Assembly: GCF_004217095.1 (NCBI RefSeq)
Contig: NZ_SHKO01000001.1
Span: forward strand, 930,001 to 994,000
DNA from: Advenella incenata
GTDB lineage: Bacteria; Pseudomonadota; Gammaproteobacteria; Burkholderiales; Burkholderiaceae_B
Direction: 5' to 3'
DNA: 64,000 bases
A program made the translations under genes and the position numbers. Below are positions 8,389 to 17,548 of the stretch, in pieces (positions within the stretch are counted from its first letter, which is position 1; every line of letters starts with the position of its first letter). The notes beneath the pieces are model-generated. The model was not told the DNA's origin, did not search any database, and was given only the letters and a program-made list of their open reading frames with translations.

Positions 8389-9198
8389 ATGACTACACTT
8401 AAAGTTGTCAGCTATAACATTCACAAAGGCAAGTCAGCATTTGGCAAGCGGGTGTCGCTTGCCGATCTGCAGTCCGGGTTGACGCAACTGAGTGCAGATC
8501 TGGTGTTCTTGCAGGAAGTGCAGGGCCGCAACAGCCGGTTCGAATCGTTGCACGCGCAGCAGGATATGCTGGCAAATCATTTGTCGATGGATGTCTGTTA
8601 TGGCTGCAATGCCGTGCGCACCGACACCGATCACGGCAATGCATTGCTTTCCCGGTTTCGCATTGTGGAGCACGAAAACGAGGATATTTCCGACCATCGT
8701 CTGGAGCAGCGCGGCGTGCTGCATGCACGGGTAGAAATCGATGGCAGAACCGTTCACTGTTTTGTCGCGCACCTGGGACTATTTGCCGCCAGTCGCGGCC
8801 GCCAGGTCGTTGCCATCATCGAACGCATCAAGCGGCTGGTGCCGGATAATGAGCCGCTTATTCTGGCCGGTGATTTTAACGACTGGAATGAAAAACTGGC
8901 GCCTTATTTCGATCATGAGCTGGGCCTGCACGAGGTGTTCGCCAACAGCCCGCTGCGGATCGATAACGAGTTACCGCGTCTGAAAACGTCATTGCGCAGT
9001 ATGATGGATGGCCGCGGTCTGATGGCCGTGGACCAACTGGCGCCACCGCGTACCTTTCCGGCCATGTTCCCCTGGCTGCGGCTGGATCGCATGTATCAAC
9101 GCGGCTTTACTATCCTGTCGGCGCAGGTGCTCAAGGGGCGGCCCTGGGCGCGTATCTCCGACCATGCGCCGATTCTGGCCGAGCTGGAACTGGCCTGA
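8389..9198 (+). CDS. Endonuclease/exonuclease/phosphatase (EEP) family hydrolase
   Basis: A 269-residue metal-dependent phosphoesterase. The EEP catalytic residues are all visible: asparagine 10 in SYNIHKG, glutamate 43 in LQEVQG, histidine 128 in AHLGL, aspartate 162 and asparagine 164 in GDFNDW, and the terminal SDH with histidine 259. It resembles the YbhP group, which in many proteobacteria sits beside a cardiolipin synthase; no such gene is present here. Substrate could be nucleic acid, a phospholipid headgroup or an inositol-type phosphate. It is probably co-transcribed with the M50-like gene. Confidence 0.85.
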   Translation: MTTLKVVSYNIHKGKSAFGKRVSLADLQSGLTQLSADLVFLQEVQGRNSRFESLHAQQDMLANHLSMDVCYGCNAVRTDTDHGNALLSRFRIVEHENEDISDHRLEQRGVLHARVEIDGRTVHCFVAHLGLFAASRGRQVVAIIERIKRLVPDNEPLILAGDFNDWNEKLAPYFDHELGLHEVFANSPLRIDNELPRLKTSLRSMMDGRGLMAVDQLAPPRTFPAMFPWLRLDRMYQRGFTILSAQVLKGRPWARISDHAPILAELELA

Positions 9199-9434
9199 AT
9201 GCATCCATTCGAGACTGGTTACCCCCAATCTGCGGGGTTTGGCCCCAGGCGCAGCCTGTTTTGCGAGAGCCGAATGCAGCGACACCTCATTCTTCGCTAC
9301 AATAGCGACCAATACTCAGGGCTTGCCTGGCGCTCGCAACAGCAGGCTGCGGTTGCCGCGACTTGCCCATTGAAATTGCACTCAGTTACCCCGTGGCAGA
9401 CCTTCGGGCATGTCACAGTACGAAAATCGCTACG

Positions 9435-10388
9435 ATGACAAAAAAAATCCTGATTGTTCGCTCGTCTTCCCTGGGAGATTTGGTGCATATGCTACCGGCC
9501 ATCTCCGACATTCATCGGCATGTGCCTGGCGCGCAAATCGACTGGGTTGTGGAAGAACATTTTGCGGAAATTCCTGCCTGGCATCCTGCCGTACACGAGG
9601 TGATCGTCATTTCCCATCGCCGCTGGCGCAAGCAATGGCTCTCGCGGCAGGCCTGCCGCGAACGGCGGGCTTTCGCTCAGAATCTGCGCAAGCGGGATTA
9701 CGACATTGTGCTGGACATGCAGGGGCTGATGAAATCGGCCTGGGTCGTACGCCAGGCAAAAGGCCGACGCCACGGCCTGGACTGGCGTTCGGCACGCGAA
9801 TCGCTGGCTTCGCTTTTTTATCATGATCGTCATAAAGTTGAATTCTGGCAGCCGGCCGTGCGTCGTCAGCGCCTGCTGGCCTCTGCCGCGCTGGGCTATA
9901 CCTTCTCGGGCGATCCCGATTTCGGCCTGCAGTCCTTTACCGACAACACGCCGATACAGGATTATGCAGTCATCATGCCGTCGGCCAGCCGGGAAGACAA
10001 ATTATGGCCGGAACAGGATTGGCAGGTCGTATTTGGCCTGCTCAAGCAGGCCGGGTTGGGGCTCAAGCTGCTTGCCGGAAACGAAAACGAAGCGGCAAGG
10101 GCGCACGCCCTTATACGGGATTTCGATAATGCCGAAGTTTTACCCCGAATGAACCTGACCGAAGTTGCTAAACTGTTGGCAGCCTGCAAAATTATGGTCG
10201 GCCTTGACAGCGGTCTGACGCATCTGGCAGCGGCGCTTGGTCGTCCCACTATCGGTATTTACAGCGCCTCGACGCCGGTGCGCACACCGCTGGAAGGCGC
10301 AGGCTTTACTGCCAGCCTGGGCGACCGGGGCCTGCCGCCAACGCGAGATATGGTGGTGTCAAAACTGAAGCAGGCTTTGCAGGCCTGA
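9435..10388 (+). CDS. waaC: Lipopolysaccharide heptosyltransferase I
   Basis: A GT9-family enzyme of 317 residues that adds the first L-glycero-D-manno-heptose to Kdo2-lipid A at the cytoplasmic face of the inner membrane. It starts MTKKILIVRSSSLGD with the SLGDLVH loop typical of the family, and near its C-terminus has the nucleotide-sugar binding GLDSGLTHLAAALGRPTIG. The ATG at 9435 is chosen because family homology begins there; upstream extension to 9363 is not conserved in character. waaA follows 44 bases downstream, giving the inner-core operon. Confidence 0.92.
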   Translation: MTKKILIVRSSSLGDLVHMLPAISDIHRHVPGAQIDWVVEEHFAEIPAWHPAVHEVIVISHRRWRKQWLSRQACRERRAFAQNLRKRDYDIVLDMQGLMKSAWVVRQAKGRRHGLDWRSARESLASLFYHDRHKVEFWQPAVRRQRLLASAALGYTFSGDPDFGLQSFTDNTPIQDYAVIMPSASREDKLWPEQDWQVVFGLLKQAGLGLKLLAGNENEAARAHALIRDFDNAEVLPRMNLTEVAKLLAACKIMVGLDSGLTHLAAALGRPTIGIYSASTPVRTPLEGAGFTASLGDRGLPPTRDMVVSKLKQALQA

Positions 10389-10432
10389 CAGTGATCCTTC
10401 CTTGTGGCCGTCCCGGTACCTAGAATCAGAAC

Positions 10433-11818
10433 ATGAATCGCTTTTTTTATACTGCAACCCTAAGAATGGCCTCACCTTTGCTGCTGTGGTGGCTGCAACG
10501 GCGTGCGCGCAAGGCTGGCGGCGTTTGGGATATCCGCGGTCCCGAGCGATTTGGTCGCTATACCGAAAGACAACAGGCCGGCCCGCATGACGAAGATGAG
10601 GGTTATGCAGAATCGGTGTTTGGTTTTGCCCGGCCGGTGTGGGTGCATGCCGTCAGCCTGGGCGAGACGCGGGCCGCCCAGCCGTTGGTGCAGGCGCTAC
10701 TGGACCAGGGGTTGCCTGTCCTGCTGACGCATTTTACGGAAACCGGCAGGTCAATCGGCGGCAAACTATTTGCGCCGGCCATCAATACCGGCAGATTGTG
10801 CCAGGCGTGGATGCCTTACGATTTTCCCGAAGCCGTGCAAGGATTTCTCGATTACTGGAAGCCACGCTGCTGTATTCTGATCGAACGCGAAATCTGGCCC
10901 AATATGGTGGCTCAGACCAAGAAGCAGAACATTCCCGTTATTGTGGCCAGTGCGCGCTTTTCACCGGCGTCGCTGCGCCGCGGACAACTGCTGGGCAGCG
11001 TGCTGCGCAAGGCGTTGACCAGTATTGATCTGATTCTTACCCAGACCCACATTGACGCAGCGCGTCTTGCGGAAATCGGCGTCAAGCGCACGCGCGTGGT
11101 GGGTAACCTGAAGTTTGACCTGCGCATCTCGCCCGAGCAGTCGCATATGGGACAGGTGGCGCGGCGTCATATCGGGCGGCCTGTCATTGTGATTGCCAGC
11201 ACCCGGGAAGGCGAAGACGAGTTGTTTACCCGCGCCATAGCCGAGGTAAAAAAGACCTATCAGGCCGAGTGGAACGAACAGGGCGGAGCAGAGCGGCAAG
11301 GCGCATCGGGCATCGCCCCCAATCGGATGCCGCTGTTTGTCCTGGTGCCCCGGCACCCGCAACGCTTTGATCTGGTCGCCGGCTATCTGGCCGATGATGG
11401 CCTGAGTGTTTGCCGGCGCAGCGCCTTTCCGACTGATAACGAGTTGCGCACCGCCGATGTATTGCTGGGCGACTCGGTTGGGGAAATGTTTTTCTTTTAT
11501 GGTCTGGCTGACGTGGCCATCGTGGCGGGCAGTTTTGCCGAGCTGGGTGGCCAGAACCATATCGAAGCCAGCGCGCTTGGCCTGCCTGTCATCGTGGGTC
11601 CGCATACCCGCAATTTTCAGCAATCGGTGGAAGATGCGCTGGCCGAGGGCGCTGCCCGCCGCGCCCAGACGCCGTCCGAGGCCATTGGCCTGGCATTGCG
11701 GATTCTGGAAAATCCTGAATTGCGCCTGGGCATGAGTCGCGCTGCCAAAGAATGGCTGTCCCTGCACGAGGGCGCTACCGATAGAATCATGTCTGCGTTG
11801 CAGCCTTATTTGAAGTAA
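10433..11818 (+). CDS. waaA: 3-deoxy-D-manno-octulosonic acid (Kdo) transferase
   Basis: A 461-residue membrane-associated GT30 enzyme transferring Kdo from CMP-Kdo to lipid IVA. It has an N-terminal hydrophobic helix, the WVHAVSLGETRA motif near residue 70 with the catalytic glutamate, and the C-terminal GSFAELGGQNHIEASALGLPVIVGPH nucleotide-binding segment (quoted here only by its core, GGQNHIEA). It is somewhat longer than E. coli WaaA (425), with polar insertions at about 45-60 (after the RFGRY region) and around 280 (an EQGGAERQG stretch). The birA gene starts three bases after its stop. Confidence 0.94.
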   Translation: MNRFFYTATLRMASPLLLWWLQRRARKAGGVWDIRGPERFGRYTERQQAGPHDEDEGYAESVFGFARPVWVHAVSLGETRAAQPLVQALLDQGLPVLLTHFTETGRSIGGKLFAPAINTGRLCQAWMPYDFPEAVQGFLDYWKPRCCILIEREIWPNMVAQTKKQNIPVIVASARFSPASLRRGQLLGSVLRKALTSIDLILTQTHIDAARLAEIGVKRTRVVGNLKFDLRISPEQSHMGQVARRHIGRPVIVIASTREGEDELFTRAIAEVKKTYQAEWNEQGGAERQGASGIAPNRMPLFVLVPRHPQRFDLVAGYLADDGLSVCRRSAFPTDNELRTADVLLGDSVGEMFFFYGLADVAIVAGSFAELGGQNHIEASALGLPVIVGPHTRNFQQSVEDALAEGAARRAQTPSEAIGLALRILENPELRLGMSRAAKEWLSLHEGATDRIMSALQPYLK

Positions 11819-11821
11819 ACC

Positions 11822-12682
11822 ATGTCCCTGTTACCGAGTGCCTCCGTCCTGCAAAAGACCCTTTATTCGGCATTGCCAGACTTTGCCAGTATTGCGTGGG
11901 TTGAGCAGATTGGTTCGACCAACGTCAATCTGATGCAGGAAGTCAGAAATACACAATCTGCCATGGGCCGACCGGCGCTGCTGGGTGCCCATACCCAGAC
12001 CAGTGGACGTGGCCGGGCCGGACGGCGCTGGCAGGATACGCCAGGCTCCACGCTGATGTTTTCCTGCGCTTACGATGTATTTGTGCCGCCTGCGCGCCTG
12101 CCCATGCTGGCTCCGGTGGTGGGGATTGTCGCTTGTGAACAGTTGCGAAAAATCGCCGGCCCGGCCGTGCAGGATCGCCTGCTCATGAAGTGGCCCAATG
12201 ATATTTTGTATGATCAGGCCAAGCTGTCCGGGTTGCTGGTCGAATCGACCCGGCCGCTGCAACGCGAATCGCAGCACCACCATGTGGTCATCGTTGGCAT
12301 GGGAATGAATTTATCCAGCGCAGTAGCGCTGACCCAGCATCTGGGACGCAAGGTTGCCGACTGGACGTCGGTGCTGGGCGATATGAGCGATGATGCCGGT
12401 CGTTCGGAAGACATCGCCTTGTTGGTTGCCCGCATTGCCCGGGCGTGGCGTGACGCCTTTGCGCAGTATGAACAGCAGGGTTTTGCCGCTTTCATGGCGC
12501 GTCATGCGCAGGTCGATGCACTACGCGAGCAGCAGGTCAATGTGATCCAGGATGAGCGGATCGTCCTGTCCGGCGCCGCCCGTGGTGTGAATCAGGATGG
12601 CTGCCTGCTGGTTGAGTGCGCAGGGCAGCAGCACCCCATTACGATTGGTGATATTTCCATCCGGCCTGAAGGCCAGGGCTGA
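11822..12682 (+). CDS. birA: Biotin--[acetyl-CoA-carboxylase] ligase, monofunctional
   Basis: A 286-residue ligase that activates biotin to biotinyl-AMP and attaches it to the biotin carboxyl carrier protein. The biotinyl-AMP loop GRGRAGRRW is at residues 62-70, and MKWPNDILY and KLSGLLVES supply the catalytic lysine region. The protein begins directly with the catalytic domain, so the N-terminal DNA-binding winged helix of E. coli BirA is absent and it should not act as a biotin repressor. It lies between waaA (3-base gap) and coaX (4-base gap), in one operon. Confidence 0.94.
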   Translation: MSLLPSASVLQKTLYSALPDFASIAWVEQIGSTNVNLMQEVRNTQSAMGRPALLGAHTQTSGRGRAGRRWQDTPGSTLMFSCAYDVFVPPARLPMLAPVVGIVACEQLRKIAGPAVQDRLLMKWPNDILYDQAKLSGLLVESTRPLQRESQHHHVVIVGMGMNLSSAVALTQHLGRKVADWTSVLGDMSDDAGRSEDIALLVARIARAWRDAFAQYEQQGFAAFMARHAQVDALREQQVNVIQDERIVLSGAARGVNQDGCLLVECAGQQHPITIGDISIRPEGQG

Positions 12683-12686
12683 CCTT

Positions 12687-13487
12687 ATGCTGACCGTTCT
12701 GATTGACGCCGGCAACTCGCGCATCAAAGTGTCCCTTTTCGATTCGGCAGAGCGGTCTGCCGACACAGGCGTGCATGCCTTTGCCGCCGCAGACTTAAAT
12801 GCCCTGGCCGATCTGATCAGGCAACTGCCGCAGGTGCCCGCCAGGGCGCTGGGCGTCAGTGTCACCACCGAGGCAATCCGGCAGGAACTGGACGCCATTC
12901 TTGCGCCTTGCCCGATCCAGTGGCAAACCCCGGAAGCACGACTGCTGCGGCTTAAAAACCGCTACTACAACCCGGCCGAGCTGGGGCCCGATCGCTGGCT
13001 TGGCCTGTTGGGTATTATGACTGCGCGACCCATTGACGGCCCGATGATGTTGGTCAGCTTCGGGACGGCGACCACGGTCGATACGATCGATGATCATGAA
13101 ACTTTTCTGGGCGGGGTTATTTTTCCTGGTGTGAGCATGATGCAATCATCGCTGGGCGCAGGGACGGCCCGCCTGCCTGTTGCCCCAATGCCTGCGCAGG
13201 TTTGGCCGTCGTTTCCGCAAAACACCCAGGCGGCCATTGCCGCCGGAATTGTGGCTGCGCAAACGGGCGGCGTGATCAGGCAGTGGCAGCAGGTGACCGA
13301 ACATCTGGGCCGCGCGCCGCTGGTTTTTGTCACCGGGGGCGCGCGCGCGGCGATCATGCCGGAACTGCAGGCGCGCATCGATTCATTCAGCGTCGATATG
13401 GGATTTGGTACAATACCACTCATCGAGAGCGAGTCGCCGGTCCTTGACGGCCTGCGCGCGCTTGCACAGCACTCAACGGACGCCTGA
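12687..13487 (+). CDS. coaX: Type III pantothenate kinase (Baf family)
   Basis: A 266-residue ASKHA-fold kinase phosphorylating pantothenate, the first step of coenzyme A synthesis. The N-terminal phosphate-binding DAGNSRIK is at residues 7-14, and GPDRWLGLLG and the second phosphate loop SFGTATTVDTID are present. This is the family named Baf in Bordetella, where it was found as a Bvg accessory factor. The ATG at 12687 is used; the open frame extends to 12597 but only through birA sequence. The next small gene starts one base after its stop. Confidence 0.94.
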   Translation: MLTVLIDAGNSRIKVSLFDSAERSADTGVHAFAAADLNALADLIRQLPQVPARALGVSVTTEAIRQELDAILAPCPIQWQTPEARLLRLKNRYYNPAELGPDRWLGLLGIMTARPIDGPMMLVSFGTATTVDTIDDHETFLGGVIFPGVSMMQSSLGAGTARLPVAPMPAQVWPSFPQNTQAAIAAGIVAAQTGGVIRQWQQVTEHLGRAPLVFVTGGARAAIMPELQARIDSFSVDMGFGTIPLIESESPVLDGLRALAQHSTDA

Positions 13488-13488
13488 T

Positions 13489-13650
13489 ATGCGCACGCTT
13501 TTCTTTATTGTCGTCCTGGCCAATGTCCTTACTTACGGACTGGGCGCAGGCTGGTTTGGCCTCAAGCCGGGCGAATCGCGTCTGGGAGCGGCTGTCAAAA
13601 CCCCCACCGAATTTCGCCCAGGCGCCATTGAAGTAGGGCCTATCCGCTAA
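13489..13650 (+). CDS. Short membrane protein, apparent SPOR-protein N-terminus without the SPOR domain
   Basis: A 53-residue product consisting of an N-terminal hydrophobic helix (about residues 3-20), then a short polar tail with GWFGLKPGES and FRPGAIEVGPIR. In related Burkholderiales the gene after coaX usually encodes a longer protein with a similar N-terminal anchor and a C-terminal peptidoglycan-binding SPOR domain. Here the frame stops before any such domain. Its stop overlaps the start of the next gene (TAATG), which argues it is a real, translationally coupled gene rather than random sequence. Confidence 0.6.
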   Translation: MRTLFFIVVLANVLTYGLGAGWFGLKPGESRLGAAVKTPTEFRPGAIEVGPIR

Positions 13651-14321
13651 TGGCTATCCAGACTGAACCGTTTGAGACCGTCGGCCCGGCCGGCCGCATC
13701 GATTGCCTTGTCGACTGGCCAGATCCAGACCAGCCTCTACTGGGCTGGGCGCTGGTTCTGCATCCGCATCCGCTGCATGGCGGCACGCGCAACAACAAAG
13801 TGGTCACGACCCTGTCGCGCGCCTACGCGCAGGCAGGCTACGCCGTGCTGCGCCCTGATTTTCGCGGTATTGGCAAATCTGAAGGCAGTTTTGACCAGGC
13901 GCGCGGCGAAACCGCAGACATGCAGCATCTGGTTCAGGCGTTTTTGACTGCGCATCCCCAACTGGACGGCAAGCCGTGGCTGCTGGCCGGTTTTTCGTTT
14001 GGAACCTCGGTGGCGGCGCAGCTGTACTCGGTGTTACGCGAAGAGCAAACCCAGCCTCTGCCACATTTGCTGACCCTGGTGGGCACGGCAGTAAAACGGT
14101 TTACCTGGCGCGAGGTGGTATTGCCTGCAAACACAGTGGTCATTCATGGGGAGCGCGATGAAGTGGTACCGCTGCAGGAAGTTTTTGACTGGATCGTCAG
14201 CTATCGCATTGCCGTTACGGTTATCCCCGGCGCCACCCATTTTTTTCATGGCTATCTGATCGAATTGAAAAAACTGGCGCTCGACGCGTTGCAGCAGATG
14301 TCCGCCGAAACCGCCGTGTAA
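13650..14321 (+). CDS. Alpha/beta hydrolase (COG2945 type)
   Basis: A 223-residue cytoplasmic alpha/beta hydrolase. It has LHPHPLHGGTRNNK at about 38-50, RPDFRGIGKSEG near 69-79, the nucleophile elbow GFSFG at 114-118 with serine 116, an acidic HGERDEVVP segment and the terminal histidine region GATHFFHG. These features fit the COG2945 family, whose substrates are not known. The ATG overlaps the preceding stop by one base, placing it at the end of the waaC-waaA-birA-coaX operon. Confidence 0.85.
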   Translation: MAIQTEPFETVGPAGRIDCLVDWPDPDQPLLGWALVLHPHPLHGGTRNNKVVTTLSRAYAQAGYAVLRPDFRGIGKSEGSFDQARGETADMQHLVQAFLTAHPQLDGKPWLLAGFSFGTSVAAQLYSVLREEQTQPLPHLLTLVGTAVKRFTWREVVLPANTVVIHGERDEVVPLQEVFDWIVSYRIAVTVIPGATHFFHGYLIELKKLALDALQQMSAETAV

Positions 14322-14343
14322 CGCATTTTGTCCTGCAAGCGCT

Positions 14344-14349
14344 TATAAT
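14344..14349 (+). promoter_or_regulatory. Candidate -10 element of dacC
   Basis: A perfect TATAAT lies 57 bases before the dacC ATG, in the 85-base gap after the hydrolase. The -35 region at the normal distance (ACGCAT) is poor. Confidence 0.4.
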
Positions 14350-14406
14350 TCCTAACTGGCAGGCCCACCTCTTCTCAAATCCTTTCTTCTATCCGGATCC
14401 GTTTCC

Positions 14407-15714
14407 ATGTTCCTACGTCGTATTGTTCTTATCCTGATCATCGTCCTGGTCGCAGGCGGTGCTTATGTCTTCTTCAATAAAACCAACAATAGCGCGCCCT
14501 CGGGCAGCACGCAGACAGCCACAGGTTCGGATACGACGCAGACCGGATCCGCTGCGCAGCCTGCTCCTACGACACCACCCAAGCCGGAATCACGCTCCAG
14601 CGTGCCGGTAACCAACGCCAGTACGCCGGTGCTTACCGAGGTGGCCGGTATGACGCCGCCGCAAACTAATGTCAAGGCATGGTTTCTGATTGATGCTACG
14701 TCAGGCCAGATTATCGGCAACCAGGAACCGGACCTGAAAGTGTCGCCTGCTTCACTGACCAAGCTGATGACTGCCAGCCTGGTCTTCTCGGCACTTGACG
14801 AAAACCGCATCCGGCCTGAACAGGAAGTGACCGTATCGGAAAAAGCCTGGCGCACCGGTGGTTCGCGCATGTTCATCCGGGTCAATACACAGGTGACTGT
14901 TGATGACCTGATCAAGGGCATGATTGTGCAGTCTGGCAACGATGCCACCATTCAACTGGCCGAAGTCGTGGCCGGCAGCGAAGATGTATTCGTGAACCAG
15001 ATGAACAAGGAAGCGGCGCTGTTCGGTATGAACAACACCCACTTTACGGATCCGACCGGCCTGCCGGCACCGGAACACTACACGACAGTGCGCGACCTGT
15101 CGGTGCTGGCGCAGCATGTGATCAAGGATCACCCCAAGTATTATCATTATTTCAGCCAGCCTGAGTTTACCTACAACAAAATTCGCCAGCACAACCGCAA
15201 TGGTTTGCTGTCCCGCAATATTGGCGTGGATGGCCTCAAAACCGGGCATACGGAAGATGCTGGCTATTGCCTGATCGCAGCAGCCAAGCGCGATGATCGT
15301 CGCCTTATTTCAGTTGTCGTTGGTGCGGCAACTGTGCGCGAACGCGAACAGGTCAGTCAGAACCTGCTGGACTGGGGCTATCAGAACTTTACCGCCAAAC
15401 AGGTGGCTGCGGCTGATGCGCCGCTCATCAGCCCGCGCGTTTGGGAAGGCACTGTGAAAGAGGCCAAACTGGGTGCTGTCGACGGCGTCAGCGTGACCGT
15501 ACCGCGCGGTATGGAAGACAAGGTCCAGACCATTACGCAGATCAACGGCAAGCTGGTTGCACCGCTGGCCAAGGGCCAGACAGTGGGCAATGTCCAGTTC
15601 GTGCTCAATGGCAAAGTCCTCAAGCAGGAGTCACTCACCGTTCTAGAAGATGTACCGCAGGCCGGCTTCTTCGGACGCATGTGGGACAAGGTCCTGAGCA
15701 GTTTCAATAGTTAA
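14407..15714 (+). CDS. dacC: D-alanyl-D-alanine carboxypeptidase (PBP5/6 family)
   Basis: A 435-residue low-molecular-weight penicillin-binding protein that trims the terminal D-alanine from peptidoglycan pentapeptides in the periplasm. The active-site motifs are SLTK at residues 116-119, SGN at 176-178 and KTG at 278-280. An N-terminal hydrophobic segment (4-22) is followed by an unusually long Ser/Thr/Pro/Gly-rich linker (about 25-75) before the catalytic domain, so the enzyme may be held away from the membrane by its N-terminus. A PBP5 C-terminal domain follows, ending with an amphipathic FFGRMWDKVLSSF-like helix. The dat gene starts 15 bases later. Confidence 0.94.
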   Translation: MFLRRIVLILIIVLVAGGAYVFFNKTNNSAPSGSTQTATGSDTTQTGSAAQPAPTTPPKPESRSSVPVTNASTPVLTEVAGMTPPQTNVKAWFLIDATSGQIIGNQEPDLKVSPASLTKLMTASLVFSALDENRIRPEQEVTVSEKAWRTGGSRMFIRVNTQVTVDDLIKGMIVQSGNDATIQLAEVVAGSEDVFVNQMNKEAALFGMNNTHFTDPTGLPAPEHYTTVRDLSVLAQHVIKDHPKYYHYFSQPEFTYNKIRQHNRNGLLSRNIGVDGLKTGHTEDAGYCLIAAAKRDDRRLISVVVGAATVREREQVSQNLLDWGYQNFTAKQVAAADAPLISPRVWEGTVKEAKLGAVDGVSVTVPRGMEDKVQTITQINGKLVAPLAKGQTVGNVQFVLNGKVLKQESLTVLEDVPQAGFFGRMWDKVLSSFNS

Positions 15715-15729
15715 TCTTTCGGGCAGAGT

Positions 15730-16599
15730 GTGGTGATACAGGGTATAGACAGCGACAGCATCGTTTATCTTAACGGTGAGTATGTGCGGGCCGACGAGGC
15801 AAAAATTTCGGTATTCGATCGGGGATTCATTTTTGGGGACGGCGTCTATGAAGTGGTGCCGGCCTATAATCGCAAGCCGTTCCGGCTGAACGAGCATGTG
15901 CAGCGCCTGGAGCGCAGCCTGAACGCTATCGGCCTGGCATCCGGCAAAACCCCCCAGTTCTGGGCGGGCCTCATGCAGGACATGATCGACCGCGCCAAAA
16001 CCGACGATTCCTTTATCTATCTGCAGGTTACGCGTGGCGTTGCCAAACGTGAGCATGTTTTCCCAGTGCCTGCGGTTACACCCACCATTTTCTGCTCCAG
16101 CGGTCCGTTTATCCGGCCAACGGCAGAGCAGCGCGAGCGCGGTATTCGCGTGATCTCTGGCCCGGATGAGCGCTGGCTGCACTGCGATATCAAATCGGTG
16201 TCGTTGCTGGGCAATGTTCTGGCGCGCCAGGCGGCCGCCGAGCGTGGCGTGGATGAAGTTATCCAGTTTCGCAATGATTTCCTGACGGAAGGCTCGCTGA
16301 GCAACATGTGGGTGGTCAAAGATGGAACCTTGCTGGCGCCCATCAAAAACCACCTGATTCTTGAAGGCATCCGCTACGGTCTGCTGGCAACGCTAGCCGA
16401 GCGGGCAGGGGTGCCGTTTGAGGCCCGCAACATTACCCGCGCAGAAGTCTTTGCCGCCGATGAGATTCTTGTCACATCGGCGACCAAGGAAGTGTTGCCG
16501 GTTCTGGAACTGGACGGCGCACCGGTTGGAAATGGCCAGCCCGGCCCCATATACAGAAAGGTAAGGGCTGAATATGACAAGGAAATTTCCCGATTATGA
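15730..16599 (+). CDS. dat: D-amino acid aminotransferase, class IV PLP enzyme
   Basis: A 289-residue fold-type IV PLP enzyme. The start region VYLNGEYVRADEAKISVFDRGFIFGDGVYE, here named by its core FDRGFIFGDGVYE, and the catalytic lysine in DIKSVSLLGNV near residue 155 are typical of D-alanine aminotransferases and branched-chain relatives. It would interconvert D-alanine and D-glutamate, which fits its place after a D,D-carboxypeptidase gene. Two tandem GTG codons (15730 and 15733) are the only sensible starts. Its stop overlaps the next ATG (ATGA). Confidence 0.85.
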   Translation: MVIQGIDSDSIVYLNGEYVRADEAKISVFDRGFIFGDGVYEVVPAYNRKPFRLNEHVQRLERSLNAIGLASGKTPQFWAGLMQDMIDRAKTDDSFIYLQVTRGVAKREHVFPVPAVTPTIFCSSGPFIRPTAEQRERGIRVISGPDERWLHCDIKSVSLLGNVLARQAAAERGVDEVIQFRNDFLTEGSLSNMWVVKDGTLLAPIKNHLILEGIRYGLLATLAERAGVPFEARNITRAEVFAADEILVTSATKEVLPVLELDGAPVGNGQPGPIYRKVRAEYDKEISRL

Positions 16600-16874
16600 T
16601 GAAAGACATTCCACCAGAGCAATCGCTGATTGAATATCCCAGCGATTTTCCGATCAAGGTCATGGGTGTTCAGCATCCCGAGCTGGCCCAACTGCTGACC
16701 GACGTCGTGTTGCAGTTCGATCCGCAGTTTGATCCGGCTACGGTGGAAATGCGTCCAAGCAGCAAGGGCAACTACATCGGCCTGACATTCACCGTGCGCG
16801 CCACCTCCCGAGAGCAGCTCGATAATCTGTATCGTGCGCTGCACGGACATGCGCTGGTCAAAATCGTTTTGTGA
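16596..16874 (+). CDS. DUF493 family protein (YbeD-like)
   Basis: A 92-residue protein with the DUF493 ACT-like ferredoxin fold: the [13 protein letters not shown] region near 18-30, a central [11 protein letters not shown] turn and the C-terminal [15 protein letters not shown]. In E. coli ybeD sits between dacA and lipB, the same arrangement as here. The start overlaps the dat stop by four bases, and its own stop overlaps the lipB start. A regulatory role has been suspected but is not established. Confidence 0.88.
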   Translation: MMKDIPPEQSLIEYPSDFPIKVMGVQHPELAQLLTDVVLQFDPQFDPATVEMRPSSKGNYIGLTFTVRATSREQLDNLYRALHGHALVKIVL

Positions 16875-17500
16875 TGCAAGTACAGGTACGTCATCTGGAC
16901 GGGCCTGCGCCCTACGAGCCGGTATGGCAGGCCATGAAGTCGTTTACCGAAGCTCGCCATAAAGAGACGCCAGACGAAATTTGGCTGGTAGAGCACTGTC
17001 CGGTCTATACACTGGGACAGGCCGGCAAGCCGGAACATTTGCTCAATACCGGGGCGATCGAGGTCGTCCAGTGCAATCGTGGTGGACAGGTTACCTACCA
17101 CGGCCCGGGGCAACTGGTTGTCTATCCGCTGGTCGATTTGCGTCGCCAGGGCATTTACGTCAAGGAATATGTGGCGCTGATCGAGGATGTCGTGCTCGAT
17201 ACCCTGGCCAGTTTCGGCCTGCAACAGGCCTGTCGCAAGGCCGGGGCGCCCGGTGTCTATGTGCCGTTACAGGACGGCAGTCTGGCCAAAATCGCAGCGC
17301 TTGGCGTGAAAATCAGCCAGGGCTGCGCCTATCATGGTCTGGCCCTGAATGTGGATATGGACCTGCAACCCTTTGCCGGCATTAACCCCTGTGGCTACGC
17401 GGGTTTGCAAACCGTAGATCTGAAAACCATGGGCGTCAATACGACTGTGCAGGAAGTTGGCATGCGCGTGCTTGAGCGGCTGTTGCCCCGGTTTTCCTGA
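16874..17500 (+). CDS. lipB: Lipoyl(octanoyl) transferase
   Basis: A 208-residue enzyme moving octanoyl groups from acyl carrier protein to the lipoyl domains of 2-oxoacid dehydrogenases and the glycine cleavage H protein. The [12 protein letters not shown] motif near residues 70-81, the catalytic lysine in [13 protein letters not shown] and the catalytic cysteine in GINPCGYAG are all present. The ATG is within TGATG at the end of the DUF493 gene; a GTG three bases earlier is possible. lipA follows after 292 bases, a gap containing two hairpins. Confidence 0.94.
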   Translation: MQVQVRHLDGPAPYEPVWQAMKSFTEARHKETPDEIWLVEHCPVYTLGQAGKPEHLLNTGAIEVVQCNRGGQVTYHGPGQLVVYPLVDLRRQGIYVKEYVALIEDVVLDTLASFGLQQACRKAGAPGVYVPLQDGSLAKIAALGVKISQGCAYHGLALNVDMDLQPFAGINPCGYAGLQTVDLKTMGVNTTVQEVGMRVLERLLPRFS

Positions 17501-17548
17501 TGCGCGTCGGGGGTTGCCCCAATGTGTTTGCTATAAGATCGGGACATA

